Positions 34,310 to 42,768 of a DNA stretch of 64,000 nt are shown one piece after another (positions within the stretch are counted from its first letter, which is position 1; each line of letters opens with the position of its first letter). The notes below the pieces were generated by a model. It did not search any database. It saw only the letters and a list, made by a program, of their open reading frames with translations, and was not told where the DNA came from. The DNA is from Sphingobacteriales bacterium (GTDB lineage: Bacteria; Bacteroidota; Bacteroidia; Chitinophagales; Chitinophagaceae). Location of the stretch: contig JACRJO010000025.1 in NCBI GenBank assembly GCA_016219985.1, positions 62,001 through 126,000 on the forward strand, in the 5' to 3' direction. Both the position numbers and the translations under genes were made by a program.

Positions 34310-34332
34310 AAGGTACACATTTTGTGTACCTT
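34310..34332. promoter_or_regulatory. palindrome AAGGTACACA-TTT-TGTGTACCTT: terminator of glgC or operator
   Basis: A perfect 10-bp inverted repeat with a 3-nt centre, 26 bp after the glgC stop and 45 bp before the MFS start. On the minus strand it is followed by TTACAT with only a short T-run, so it could be a weak terminator of glgAC. Its symmetry and position also fit a dimeric repressor site for the MFS-susA operon. Confidence 0.55.
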
Positions 34333-34357
34333 AAATTATTTACCAAAAACAGGCCTC

Positions 34358-35650
34358 TCAGATCACATACCCGTTGGGTATAACCGCACCTTTTTTCACC
34401 ACCACGATTCCGTCTTTAACGGTGTACAGGGCATGGTCCGTGTTCTCCAGATGCGCACCGCCGTTGATGCGTACATCATTGCCGATCCGGACATTTTTAT
34501 CGAGGATGGCATTCTTGATATAGCAGCGTTCGCCCACGCCCAGCGGGGGTTCGCCTTTCTCGGTGTCTTTGGCGATATCGGTGAGGGTTTCATAATAATC
34601 ACTGCCCATAATATAGGTGCTGACAATGGTACTGCCATGCCCCACCCGGCTGCGGATACCGATCACGGAATTCTCCACCCTTGACGCATTGATGATCGAT
34701 CCTTCCGCGATCAGCGTTTTTTCCAGTGTGGTGCCGCTGATCTTGGCCGGGGGCAGCATCCGGGAACGGGTATAAATGGTCCGGTCGCTGTCGAACATAT
34801 TGAAATCCGGAATATCCTTGGTCAGGTCCAGGTTGGCTTCAAAGAAGGAATAGATATTCCCGATATCGGTCCAGTACCCGGAGTACTGGTAACTGGCCAC
34901 TTTGTATTTGCTGATGGATTGGGGAATGATCTCTTTCCCGAAATCAGTGGCATCCTTGTATTCATCCCGCAGCAGGTCAAAGAGCAGTTTGCGGTTGAAA
35001 ATATAAATACCCATGGAGGCGAGGTAGATCCGGCCGGCGGCTTTCATGTCCTCACCCGTGTCACTCACCCAGTCACCCAGCAGTTCCTTTTTGGGTTTTT
35101 CAATAAAAGAAGCGATCAGTCCGGCATCACTTTTCAGGATCCCGAATTCAGGAGCTTCCCGCTGGGCCACCGGTATCGTGGCCACGGAAATATCGGCCCC
35201 CAGGTTTTTATGATTCTCCAGCATCTCTGCAAAGTCCATCTGGTACAACTGGTCGCCGGAAAGGATCAGGATATAATCACTTTCAAAAGGCTCGATATGA
35301 CGGAGTCCCTGTCTTACCGCATCGGCCGTGCCCTGGTACCAGGTGGGGTTATCCGGGGTTTGCTCAGCCGCCAGGATATCCACGAAGGCCTTGCTGAAGG
35401 CGCTGAAATGATAGGTATTCTTGATATGCCTGTTGAGGGAGGCTGAATTGAACTGTGTCAGCACAAACATCCTTCCAATGCCATTGTTCAGGCAGTTGGA
35501 AATGGGAATATCCACCAAGCGGTATTTACCGGCAATGGGTACCGCAGGTTTGGAGCGGCTTGCCGTTAAGGGATAGAGCCTGGATCCGGCGCCGCCGCCG
35601 AGAATAACAGATAGAATTTCCTTTGAGTGGGTAATAGTCCTGATTGCCAT
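34358..35650 (-). CDS. glgC: glucose-1-phosphate adenylyltransferase
   Basis: A 430-residue enzyme that makes ADP-glucose from ATP and glucose-1-phosphate, the committed step of bacterial glycogen synthesis. The nucleotidyltransferase motif GGGAGSRLYPLT (residues 18-29) is followed by SKPAVPIAGKYRLVDIPISN, and the C-terminal part contains left-handed beta-helix hexapeptides (IKNAILDKNVRIGNDVRING). It starts 11 bp after glgA, so glgA-glgC form an operon. Allosteric control is known for the family but cannot be read here. Confidence 0.93.
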   Translation of the reverse strand: MAIRTITHSKEILSVILGGGAGSRLYPLTASRSKPAVPIAGKYRLVDIPISNCLNNGIGRMFVLTQFNSASLNRHIKNTYHFSAFSKAFVDILAAEQTPDNPTWYQGTADAVRQGLRHIEPFESDYILILSGDQLYQMDFAEMLENHKNLGADISVATIPVAQREAPEFGILKSDAGLIASFIEKPKKELLGDWVSDTGEDMKAAGRIYLASMGIYIFNRKLLFDLLRDEYKDATDFGKEIIPQSISKYKVASYQYSGYWTDIGNIYSFFEANLDLTKDIPDFNMFDSDRTIYTRSRMLPPAKISGTTLEKTLIAEGSIINASRVENSVIGIRSRVGHGSTIVSTYIMGSDYYETLTDIAKDTEKGEPPLGVGERCYIKNAILDKNVRIGNDVRINGGAHLENTDHALYTVKDGIVVVKKGAVIPNGYVI

Positions 35651-35661
35651 AGCCGGTCTTT

Positions 35662-37083
35662 TTATTTCAGTGATTGATAAAGGTCAATATACTGCTGTGC
35701 AGATGAGTCCCAGGAATGATCAATGGTCATCATATGGCTGCGCATCCAGTTATAAAGGTCTTGTTTATTATTGTAAAGATCAATAGCCCGGCCCACCGAG
35801 TAGGTAATATCCCATACCGAGGGCTGGTCAAAACGGATACCGATCCCCTGCCAGTCACCCATATCGGTCACCGTATCCCGCAGGCCACCCACATTCCGGA
35901 CCATGGGAACTGTACCATAGCGCAGGGCATACATCTGGTTGAGTCCGCAGGGCTCCACCCGGCTGGGCATGAGCAGGAAGTCGGAACCGGCATAGATCAG
36001 GTGACTGAGTGGCTCGCTGTATCCAATATACGAATTATAGTAACCGCCAAACTGGTGTTTCATCTGGTCAAGTCGGTCTTCCAGGTTCGGGTCCCCGGAA
36101 CCAAGGACCAGGAAACTGGCATTGCCATGGTGCTGGTAGATGGACTGGCTGATGGCTTCGGGCAGCAGGTCGGCCGCTTTTTCGCCCACGAGGCGCCCGA
36201 TAAAGGCGATCAGCGGTTTTTCCGGATCGAAACCGAATTGGCCTGCCAGTTCTTTTTTGTTTTTCTTCTTTCCCTTCGCCACCAGTTCCTTGTCGTAATT
36301 TTTGGCAATCATTGTATCGGTAACGGGATCCCAGACCTCGTTATCGATCCCGTTCAGGATACCGGAACTTTTCCCCACTTCATACTGGAAAAGATTCTCC
36401 AGCCCGTTAGCTTCTTCACGCAGTTCGTCGAGGTAACTATGACTGACCGTGGTTACTTTCCAGGCACATTTAACGGCAGAAGCCAGGGGATTGATCGAAT
36501 TGGCCCAGTCCAGCATACCCCATTTCCAGGAATCGAAGGGGGGCAGCAGGTAATACTTATCCCAGCCGATCCAGCCCTGGTACTGGGCATTGTGCACGGT
36601 CAGAACGGTGGGCACAGCAGCCAGTTTATCCCGGAACTCAAAACAGTATTTCACCATGAAAGGGATCAGGCCGGTATGATGATCATGGCAATGGATCACA
36701 TCGGGCCTGTGCTGCCATTTGCTCAGCCAGTCGCAGACCGCCACCTGGAAGGCCAGGAACCGTTCGGTGTCATCATCGTAGCCATAGATTTTTTCGCGAT
36801 CGAGCAGCCCGTTAACATCAAGGAGGTAGAGATCAAAACCGAGCTTGTTTGTTTTTTCCCTGATTACGCTGTAGTGAAACTGCCAGGGGCCGATCCGCTG
36901 ATCAGCTTCGTGAACCAGTTCCCATTCATTTGCATAAAGGAATTTGGTCCGGTACATGGGCATCACCACTTTAGCCACATGTCCCAGTTCGGCCTGGTAT
37001 TTAGGTAAAGCGCCCACCACATCGCCCAGTCCCCCGGCCTTGGCCACCGGGTAACATTCTGCCGCAACATGTAATATCTCCAT
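35662..37083 (-). CDS. glgA: glycogen synthase (GT5)
   Basis: A 473-residue retaining glycosyltransferase of family GT5 that extends alpha-1,4-glucan from ADP-glucose. The N-terminal ADP-glucose site KAGGLGDVVGALPKY is at residues 15-29, and the C-terminal active-site region is MPSRVEPCGLNQMYALRYGT with the conserved E-x7-type motif. It is the first gene of a glgA-glgC operon and is divergent from the MFS-glucokinase pair. The 217-bp intergenic region carries a GGCTTATAAGCC palindrome at 37135-37146. Confidence 0.93.
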   Translation of the reverse strand: MEILHVAAECYPVAKAGGLGDVVGALPKYQAELGHVAKVVMPMYRTKFLYANEWELVHEADQRIGPWQFHYSVIREKTNKLGFDLYLLDVNGLLDREKIYGYDDDTERFLAFQVAVCDWLSKWQHRPDVIHCHDHHTGLIPFMVKYCFEFRDKLAAVPTVLTVHNAQYQGWIGWDKYYLLPPFDSWKWGMLDWANSINPLASAVKCAWKVTTVSHSYLDELREEANGLENLFQYEVGKSSGILNGIDNEVWDPVTDTMIAKNYDKELVAKGKKKNKKELAGQFGFDPEKPLIAFIGRLVGEKAADLLPEAISQSIYQHHGNASFLVLGSGDPNLEDRLDQMKHQFGGYYNSYIGYSEPLSHLIYAGSDFLLMPSRVEPCGLNQMYALRYGTVPMVRNVGGLRDTVTDMGDWQGIGIRFDQPSVWDITYSVGRAIDLYNNKQDLYNWMRSHMMTIDHSWDSSAQQYIDLYQSLK

Positions 37084-37134
37084 ACGAGAGGTATTCGATT
37101 TTGCCCGGTAATTTAGGGGATTATTTTCAATGCG

Positions 37135-37146
37135 GGCTTATAAGCC
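37135..37146. promoter_or_regulatory. 12-bp palindrome in the glgA/MFS divergent region (candidate operator)
   Basis: GGCTTATAAGCC is a perfect palindrome, 52 bp upstream of glgA and 155 bp upstream of the MFS gene. A weak rightward promoter (TTTA at 37243, TACTTTCA at 37266, spacing 19) lies downstream. No regulator gene is adjacent. Confidence 0.4.
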
Positions 37147-37300
37147 ATAAAAAAGATTATGATATTTTCCCTGTTTTTAAAAGTCCCCTAAGCAGGTTAA
37201 ATCTTTTTTTAGACAAGCTGTCAACAACCCGAACAGTTGTTTTTTACCGGGAATGAAAATTGTCATACTTTCAGCCTATTTATAACAATAAACGATTGCT

Positions 37301-38959
37301 ATGAGTCAATCCAAACAACCCACGAATTACGGAGCGTTAAGTACGTTAGTAACTGTTTTCTTCTTCTGGGGCTTTATTGCTGCCGGGAACAGTGTATTTA
37401 TTCCTTTTTGTAAACACTATTTTCACCTGGACCAGTTCCAGAGCCAGTTGATTGATTTTGCCTTTTATACGGCTTATTATATCGGGGCGCTGATTCTCTT
37501 CGCCTATGGCGCCTATGGAGGAAAAGACCTGGTGGGTAAATGGGGGTATAAAAACAGTATCGTTTACGGTCTTCTATTCTCGGCCCTTGGTGCGGCGGCC
37601 ATGATCATGGCGGTAAACGGGAACAGTTTCCCGGGGATGCTCCTGGGATTGTTCATAGTAGCGCTGGGCTTCTCCCTGCAGCAAACGGCCGCCCAGCCCT
37701 TTGCCATCTCCCTGGGTGATCCTGCCACCGGTACCAGCCGGGTAAACCTTGGCGGCGGTGTGAATTCTTTCGGTACGTCTGTGGGTCCGCTGATCGTGGC
37801 CCTTGCCCTCTTTGGCACCACCGCAGCGATTACCGATGAAAAGATCGCTTCCCTCAGCCTTTCAAAAGTGATCACGCTCTACACATTTGTCGGTATCCTC
37901 TTTATCAGCGCAGCTGCTTTATTCTTCTTTTCCAAAAAAGTCCCTTCCGGGAAAATGGTGGAATCAACAGAAAAAGCCAGCAAGGCCCTTTATACCTTAT
38001 TAATTATGACCGGCCTGCTGATCGTTATGTTTGTACCCGTCTTCAGCAGCTATAAAACGGATCTTACCAATGCGACAGATGCTGAAAAGCATGCCATGGA
38101 AGCCTATCGCCTGAAATGGCTGATCGGGGCCCTGGTAGTTGTAGTGGGCGGCTTAGTGTTTGCCAACCTGAGTGCGAAGAAAAAAGCGGACGGATGGGGT
38201 CCTATGCAATATCCTCAACTGGTGCTGGGTATGCTGGCCATCTTTGTGTATGTAGGTGTGGAAGTCGCGATTGGCAGTAACCTGGGTGAATTATTAAGAC
38301 AAAAAGATTTTGGTTCTCATGCAGCATCTGAAGCGACTCCCTATATCATCATGTATTGGGGAAGCCTGATGATCGGCCGCTGGACCGGGGCCATTAATGC
38401 ATTTAAACTGAGTGACCGGACCAGGAGTATCCTGAAATTTGCTGTGCCCCTGCTGGCTTTTGGAATCCTGATCGGGATCAATACCCTGGCGCAATATGAT
38501 ATGGAGCCGCTTTATTATTATGTGGTGTGTGTGCTGATCCAGATCGGTGCCTTCTACCTGAGTAAGGACAAACCGGCGCGAACGATGCTTATTTTCGGAT
38601 TATTGGGTATTCTTGCCATGACCATCGGCTTACTGACCACCGGCACCGTGGCCATCTATGCGTTCCTGAGCGGCGGACTGGTTTGCTCCATTATGTGGCC
38701 GAGTATTTTCAGTTTATCCATTGCGGGCCTGGGTAAATACACTTCAGAAGGTTCCGCCTTCCTGATCATGATGATCCTGGGTGGCGGTATCATTCCCCCG
38801 ATCCAGGGTAAACTGGCTGATGTGATAGGGATCCACCATTCCTATATCATGGCCGTCCTTTGCTTTGGTTACCTGGCCTTCTTTGCTTTTGCCGTGAAAG
38901 GTATCCTGAAAAAACAGGGTATTGACTACGATGCGGAAGTAAGCGGTGGCGGACATTAA
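37301..38959 (+). CDS. MFS sugar transporter, FucP-type
   Basis: A 552-residue, roughly twelve- to fourteen-helix membrane protein. N-terminal features ([38 protein letters not shown]) are those of the FucP/GluP sugar-proton symporters, which are usually about 430 residues; this one has a longer loop-containing middle (about 210-330). With the ROK kinase gene 24 bp downstream, glucose or a similar hexose is the likely substrate. C-terminal NGG-type conserved stretch: [19 protein letters not shown] region. Confidence 0.85.
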   Translation: MSQSKQPTNYGALSTLVTVFFFWGFIAAGNSVFIPFCKHYFHLDQFQSQLIDFAFYTAYYIGALILFAYGAYGGKDLVGKWGYKNSIVYGLLFSALGAAAMIMAVNGNSFPGMLLGLFIVALGFSLQQTAAQPFAISLGDPATGTSRVNLGGGVNSFGTSVGPLIVALALFGTTAAITDEKIASLSLSKVITLYTFVGILFISAAALFFFSKKVPSGKMVESTEKASKALYTLLIMTGLLIVMFVPVFSSYKTDLTNATDAEKHAMEAYRLKWLIGALVVVVGGLVFANLSAKKKADGWGPMQYPQLVLGMLAIFVYVGVEVAIGSNLGELLRQKDFGSHAASEATPYIIMYWGSLMIGRWTGAINAFKLSDRTRSILKFAVPLLAFGILIGINTLAQYDMEPLYYYVVCVLIQIGAFYLSKDKPARTMLIFGLLGILAMTIGLLTTGTVAIYAFLSGGLVCSIMWPSIFSLSIAGLGKYTSEGSAFLIMMILGGGIIPPIQGKLADVIGIHHSYIMAVLCFGYLAFFAFAVKGILKKQGIDYDAEVSGGGH

Positions 38960-38983
38960 TTATAACTTTTTCAAGCAATCACT

Positions 38984-39937
38984 ATGTCAGAATTTGCAAT
39001 CGGAATTGATATCGGGGGTACGAACACGAAATTCGGTATCGTAGATAAATACGGGGTGATCATTGCCCAGGACCGGACCCTGACCAATGAACATGATAAT
39101 GTACAGGAATTTATCGAGGACCTGTACCTGAAGCTGAGTCCCATGATCACGAAGGCCGGCGGGGTGAAAAACTGTATCGGGATCGGGATCGGCGCCCCCA
39201 ACGGGAATTATTATACCGGTAATATCGAACACGCGGCCAACCTGAAATGGAAAGGGATCATTCCCCTGGCCAGCATGGTGTCTGAGAAATTCGGGATAAA
39301 AGTTAAAGTGACCAATGATGCCAATGCCGCGGCCGTGGGTGAAATGATGTACGGATGCGCCAAAGGCATGAAACACTTTATCACCATCACCCTCGGGACC
39401 GGGGTGGGCAGCGGGATCGTGATCGATGGGAAGATCGTGCTGGGACACGACGGGTTTGCCGGGGAACTGGGCCATGTGGTCGTAAGGCCTGGCGGCCGTC
39501 TCCATAAAGGAACGGGGGTCAGGGGACCGCTGGAAGCCTATGCCTCGGCCACCGGGGTCAGGGAAACCGCCATTGAGATCCTGACGGAAAATCCGCAGAC
39601 GGAAAGTTTACTTCGGGATTATTCCCTCAATGATATTACCAGCCAGACCGTATATGAATGTGCCGTGAAAGGAGATAAAATCGCCGGGCAGATCTTTGAT
39701 TTTACCGGGCAGATCCTCGGAGAAGCGCTGGCCAATTTTATCATGTTCTCCTCGCCCGAGGCGATTATCCTGTTTGGGGGACTGACCAAGGCCGGTGACC
39801 TGATCATGAACCCGACCCGCGACGCCATGGAAAAAAACCTGATCCAGGTATTTAAGAATAAGGTCAAACTGATGTTCAGCGAACTGAAGGAAGCGGATGC
39901 GGCCATTTTAGGCGCCAGCGCCCTGGTCTGGGATTGA
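38984..39937 (+). CDS. ROK family sugar kinase, glucokinase-like, without the zinc motif
   Basis: A 317-residue ROK protein. The N-terminal phosphate-binding motif is GIDIGGTNTKFGIVD (6-20), the catalytic Asp region is VTNDANAAAVGE, and the GELGH box is present. It has no HTH, so it is a kinase and not a repressor. In place of the CxCGxxGCxE zinc motif it reads KGTGVRGPLE after GGRLH: all three cysteines are replaced (Lys, Thr, Pro) while the glycines remain. It follows a sugar importer by 24 bp, which fits phosphorylation of imported glucose. Confidence 0.88.
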   Translation: MSEFAIGIDIGGTNTKFGIVDKYGVIIAQDRTLTNEHDNVQEFIEDLYLKLSPMITKAGGVKNCIGIGIGAPNGNYYTGNIEHAANLKWKGIIPLASMVSEKFGIKVKVTNDANAAAVGEMMYGCAKGMKHFITITLGTGVGSGIVIDGKIVLGHDGFAGELGHVVVRPGGRLHKGTGVRGPLEAYASATGVRETAIEILTENPQTESLLRDYSLNDITSQTVYECAVKGDKIAGQIFDFTGQILGEALANFIMFSSPEAIILFGGLTKAGDLIMNPTRDAMEKNLIQVFKNKVKLMFSELKEADAAILGASALVWD

Positions 39938-39966
39938 TCTTCGCGGACACTTATAACAGCATAGAA

Positions 39967-39990
39967 AAGCCCGGTAGCGATACCGGGCTT
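39967..39990. terminator. bidirectional terminator
   Basis: A 10-bp stem AAGCCCGGTA/TACCGGGCTT with a GCGA tetraloop, 30 bp after the ROK gene and 30 bp after the convergent DUF4382 gene. A-rich and T-rich flanks occur on both sides. Confidence 0.85.
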
Positions 39991-40020
39991 AATGTTATCA
40001 TAGGAAGTCTGTTCTAACTC

Positions 40021-40542
40021 TTATTTTATTTTCAGTACCGGCCTCAGCTGGTAGTCCCCGTTACCGGTCTGGTGAATGGATAAAGCGGCATCAAAGTCGA
40101 TCAGCAGTGAATCGAGGGTGCCGTTTAGTCTTTTGTCCACTTTGATTTTCAGCCCTGATTCAGAACCGCTCGGGATAGAAAGAGGATAATCAACGCCAGC
40201 CACCCGGATGGAATTATTGGCGCCCAGCACAAAACGGATTTCCTTTAAAGTATCAGAGGGCACCACGCCAACTGCCAATAAGGTATCCACCCCGTTTTGC
40301 AGCCCTAACAGGTCATAGACCCCGGCATGTGTCTCGAGATTCATCCAGCCACCCAAAGAATCCTCCCGGAATTTCACCCTGATCTGTTGAATATCCACAT
40401 TGACAGCTTCTGCATTTACGGGATTATCGGTTAACCGGATTTTAACGGTTGTCCCGTTCGTACTGTTTTCCTTAGAGCAAGCTACTAACACAATAGCCCC
40501 CATTGCGGCTACGGCAAAAAGGGAAAAGAATAATTTTTTCAT
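40021..40542 (-). CDS. DUF4382 domain lipoprotein
   Basis: A 173-residue lipoprotein: signal peptide ending LVACSKE (Cys22), then a DUF4382 domain (about 32-170: VKIRLTDNPVNAEAVNVDIQ, WMNLETHAGVYDLLGLQNG, IRFVLGANNSIRVAG). The domain is a beta-sandwich of unknown function widespread in Bacteroidota envelope proteins. It is convergent with the ROK gene and separated from it by a strong bidirectional terminator. Confidence 0.87.
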   Translation of the reverse strand: MKKLFFSLFAVAAMGAIVLVACSKENSTNGTTVKIRLTDNPVNAEAVNVDIQQIRVKFREDSLGGWMNLETHAGVYDLLGLQNGVDTLLAVGVVPSDTLKEIRFVLGANNSIRVAGVDYPLSIPSGSESGLKIKVDKRLNGTLDSLLIDFDAALSIHQTGNGDYQLRPVLKIK

Positions 40543-40639
40543 GTTTTTCAGTTTTTAACCTGCCTGATAAGTGTGAAAACCATGCCAAACCATGTCAGTT
40601 TTTTGTCATAAACGAGGCTAATTTTCCACAGCCCGTAGA

Positions 40640-41644
40640 TTACGGGCCTTTACTAAGGATAATAAACACGGCCGGTACCGGGCGCTGCCCCGTAATATCG
40701 GAGACCCGGATCGTTTCTTTTCCATTGACCAGCATACAACTGCTGCCGCCCCCGTCGAGGTTCAGGGCCTCGAGGCAACCAATGTCTTTCAATAACTGCG
40801 CTTCCTGGGCCAGGCTGGCCCCCTCAGCCGTACCCGGGTGACGGCCTTCAATAACCAGGATGATGAGTTTATGATCCCGGGTATAGCCCATGGCAGTACG
40901 GGGATGTTTATCCTCTATAGCTTTGCCGGCAAATTTGAGTTCCTCGTTGTTGCTGATCCGGATCTCACCCTTTTGTAGCAAGACCGGGCCGCCGCCGACT
41001 GCCGTATGCATCTTCCATTTTTCAAAACCAAGGTGTTGAGGAACGGAGGTTTTCTGAGCGAGGTAAACCCAGTCCGGTTTTTCGATGGAGTCCCTGACGG
41101 GCGGTATGGGCCATTGGCTGGCCAGCGGGTAACGGGCGGAGGAATCTGTATACAGCCAGGCAATATCCGCCTTTCGTCTCCCTGATATACCCAATGCGCT
41201 GCCAAAGGGATGCCGGTAGGTCAGGGTATCTTTTCCTTTCCCGTTAAGGGTATGCACATTGTAACTGACCAGTTTCCCTTCTTTGATTACCGCATTCAGG
41301 TTCTGGTTGCTGGCAAAAGAGAAAAAAGTGCTGTTTACCACCAATAAAGGAAATTTAAAGCCTTCGTAAAAAGTGAGGGAATCATATCCCTTACGGTAAA
41401 ACTGGTCCGGGGTCAGCCGCCTGTTTTTTGCCGTATCAACGGTAAAGTACAATCCCCGGTCCTCCAGGTCTGCTTCGAGGTAATAGGCGATATTGGGTTT
41501 GCCATCCAGGAGGCTGGTTGATTTAAATACATGCACTGAGGCAGGCAAGGGACCAAACAGGGAATCCACATTTTGCCAGGCAATCTGGGCAGTAGCGCAT
41601 AAGGAAGAAAAAATAAAGAATATGAGGCCGGAAAATTGGCGCAA
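40640..41644 (-). CDS. phosphodiester glycosidase family (NAGPA-domain) protein
   Basis: A 334-residue secreted protein: signal peptide (MRQFSGLIFFIFSSLCATAQ) followed by a NAGPA/DUF2233-type domain. Diagnostic parts are HPRTAMGYTRDHKLIILVIE and LNLDGGGSSCMLVNG. Relatives remove N-acetylglucosamine from phosphodiesters (the animal uncovering enzyme) or act in spore-coat and exopolysaccharide biology; the bacterial substrate is not known. It is separated from the DUF4382 gene by 97 bp and is preceded by heptamer and octamer arrays. Confidence 0.85.
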   Translation of the reverse strand: MRQFSGLIFFIFSSLCATAQIAWQNVDSLFGPLPASVHVFKSTSLLDGKPNIAYYLEADLEDRGLYFTVDTAKNRRLTPDQFYRKGYDSLTFYEGFKFPLLVVNSTFFSFASNQNLNAVIKEGKLVSYNVHTLNGKGKDTLTYRHPFGSALGISGRRKADIAWLYTDSSARYPLASQWPIPPVRDSIEKPDWVYLAQKTSVPQHLGFEKWKMHTAVGGGPVLLQKGEIRISNNEELKFAGKAIEDKHPRTAMGYTRDHKLIILVIEGRHPGTAEGASLAQEAQLLKDIGCLEALNLDGGGSSCMLVNGKETIRVSDITGQRPVPAVFIILSKGP

Positions 41645-41674
41645 GGGGATTTATTATTGATGAAAACGGTACAA

Positions 41675-41817
41675 AATGTTCAATTCTCAATTTTCGATGC
41701 TCATAGAAGACGATCACCGCTCTTCCCGTCTTTCCATCTTCCGGACTTTCAGACTTCCCGTCTTCCGGACTTCCTCTCTTTCGGACTTCCGGACTTTCCG
41801 TCTTCCCGTCTACTCCC
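41675..41817. repeat. 7-bp and 8-bp arrays; the octamer part encodes the LipA C-terminus
   Basis: A short heptamer stretch (ATGTTCA, ATTCTCA, ATTTTCG, ATGCTCA) is followed from 41722 to 41817 by twelve 8-bp units in exact register: CTTCCCGT, CTTTCCAT, CTTCCGGA, CTTTCAGA, CTTCCCGT, CTTCCGGA and variants. The lipA stop (complement of 41810-41812) opens the twelfth unit, and the last LipA residues (EGSGE) are read from similar sequence. Confidence 0.88.
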
Positions 41818-42733
41818 CACTTCCCTCCCACTCCTTTCTCCCAATTCCGGCAAACACATGTTTCTCGCTATGATAAGAGGAACGGACAAGGGGACCGCTT
41901 TCTACGTAATCGAGTCCCAGTTGATAACCGATCTCGCGGTATTCCGCAAATTCATCGGGATGCACAAAACGATCTACGGGCAAATGTTTTTTAGTGGGCT
42001 GCAGGTACTGGCCGATCGTCACCACATCGCAGCCATAGGCATGCAGGTCTTTCAGGGTCTGGATCACTTCTTCTTTTTTCTCGCCCAATCCCAGCATGAT
42101 CCCGCTCTTTGTCCGCATCCCGCCTTCTTTCAGGCTGCGGATCACTTCCATACTTCTCCAGTATTTTGCCTGGATACGCACCTGACGGGTCAACCGCTCC
42201 ACGGTTTCAATATTATGACTCACCACTTCCGGCGCTGCATCAATCAGTCGCTGAATGTCTTCTTTCTTTCCTTTGAAATCCGGGATCAGGGTTTCGAGGG
42301 TGGTATCCGGATTCAGGGATTTCACCGCTTTAATGGTATTGTGCCAGATCGTGGAACCACCGTCCGGTAATTCATCGCGGTCAACGGAAGTGATCACCGC
42401 ATGTTTTACTTTCATCAGGTGAATGGCCTCAGCCACCCGCTGGGGTTCATCCCAATCGGCCGGTTCAGGTTTACCCGTAGCCACTGCACAGAAGCCACAG
42501 CTCCGGGTGCACACATTCCCCAGGATCATAAAAGTGGCGGTACCGGCTCCCCAGCATTCGCCCATATTGGGACAATTACCGCTTTCGCAGATCGTATGAA
42601 GTTTATGGTGATCAACCAGCCCCCGGACATGCTTGTAGCTTTCACCAATTGGCAATTTGACGCGCAGCCAGTCCGGCTTACGGAGCTTCGGCCCCTTATC
42701 ACTCACCACGGAAACGACAGGAAGTTCAGTCAT
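41810..42733 (-). CDS. lipA: lipoyl synthase
   Basis: A 307-residue radical-SAM enzyme that inserts two sulfurs into protein-bound octanoate to form lipoate, needed by pyruvate dehydrogenase (E1 beta is at the right edge). The auxiliary cluster motif [12 protein letters not shown], the radical-SAM motif CTRSCGFC and the C-terminal RSSY serine motif are all intact. A textbook promoter lies only four bases before the ATG, predicting a leaderless mRNA. The C-terminal few residues and stop run into an octamer array. Confidence 0.96.
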   Translation of the reverse strand: MTELPVVSVVSDKGPKLRKPDWLRVKLPIGESYKHVRGLVDHHKLHTICESGNCPNMGECWGAGTATFMILGNVCTRSCGFCAVATGKPEPADWDEPQRVAEAIHLMKVKHAVITSVDRDELPDGGSTIWHNTIKAVKSLNPDTTLETLIPDFKGKKEDIQRLIDAAPEVVSHNIETVERLTRQVRIQAKYWRSMEVIRSLKEGGMRTKSGIMLGLGEKKEEVIQTLKDLHAYGCDVVTIGQYLQPTKKHLPVDRFVHPDEFAEYREIGYQLGLDYVESGPLVRSSYHSEKHVFAGIGRKEWEGSGE

Positions 42734-42737
42734 CCGG

Positions 42738-42768
42738 CAAAATTAGGGCTTTATTTGCGCCGCCCAAA
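42738..42768 (-). promoter_or_regulatory. lipA promoter (TTTG-N19-TAATTTTG)
   Basis: On the minus strand a perfect -33 TTTG (42765-42768) and -7 TAATTTTG (42738-42745) with the ideal 19-bp spacing. The element overlaps the end of the upstream gene and ends four bases before the lipA ATG. Confidence 0.6.

Noticed and set aside
35716..37008. A 430-residue open frame on the plus strand opposite glgA
   Set aside because: It is the mirror of a strongly conserved gene, and its product has no recognisable domain. The long frames opposite glgB (26337-27263), dnaK (16515-17480) and the barrel gene (27653-28675) are rejected for the same reason.
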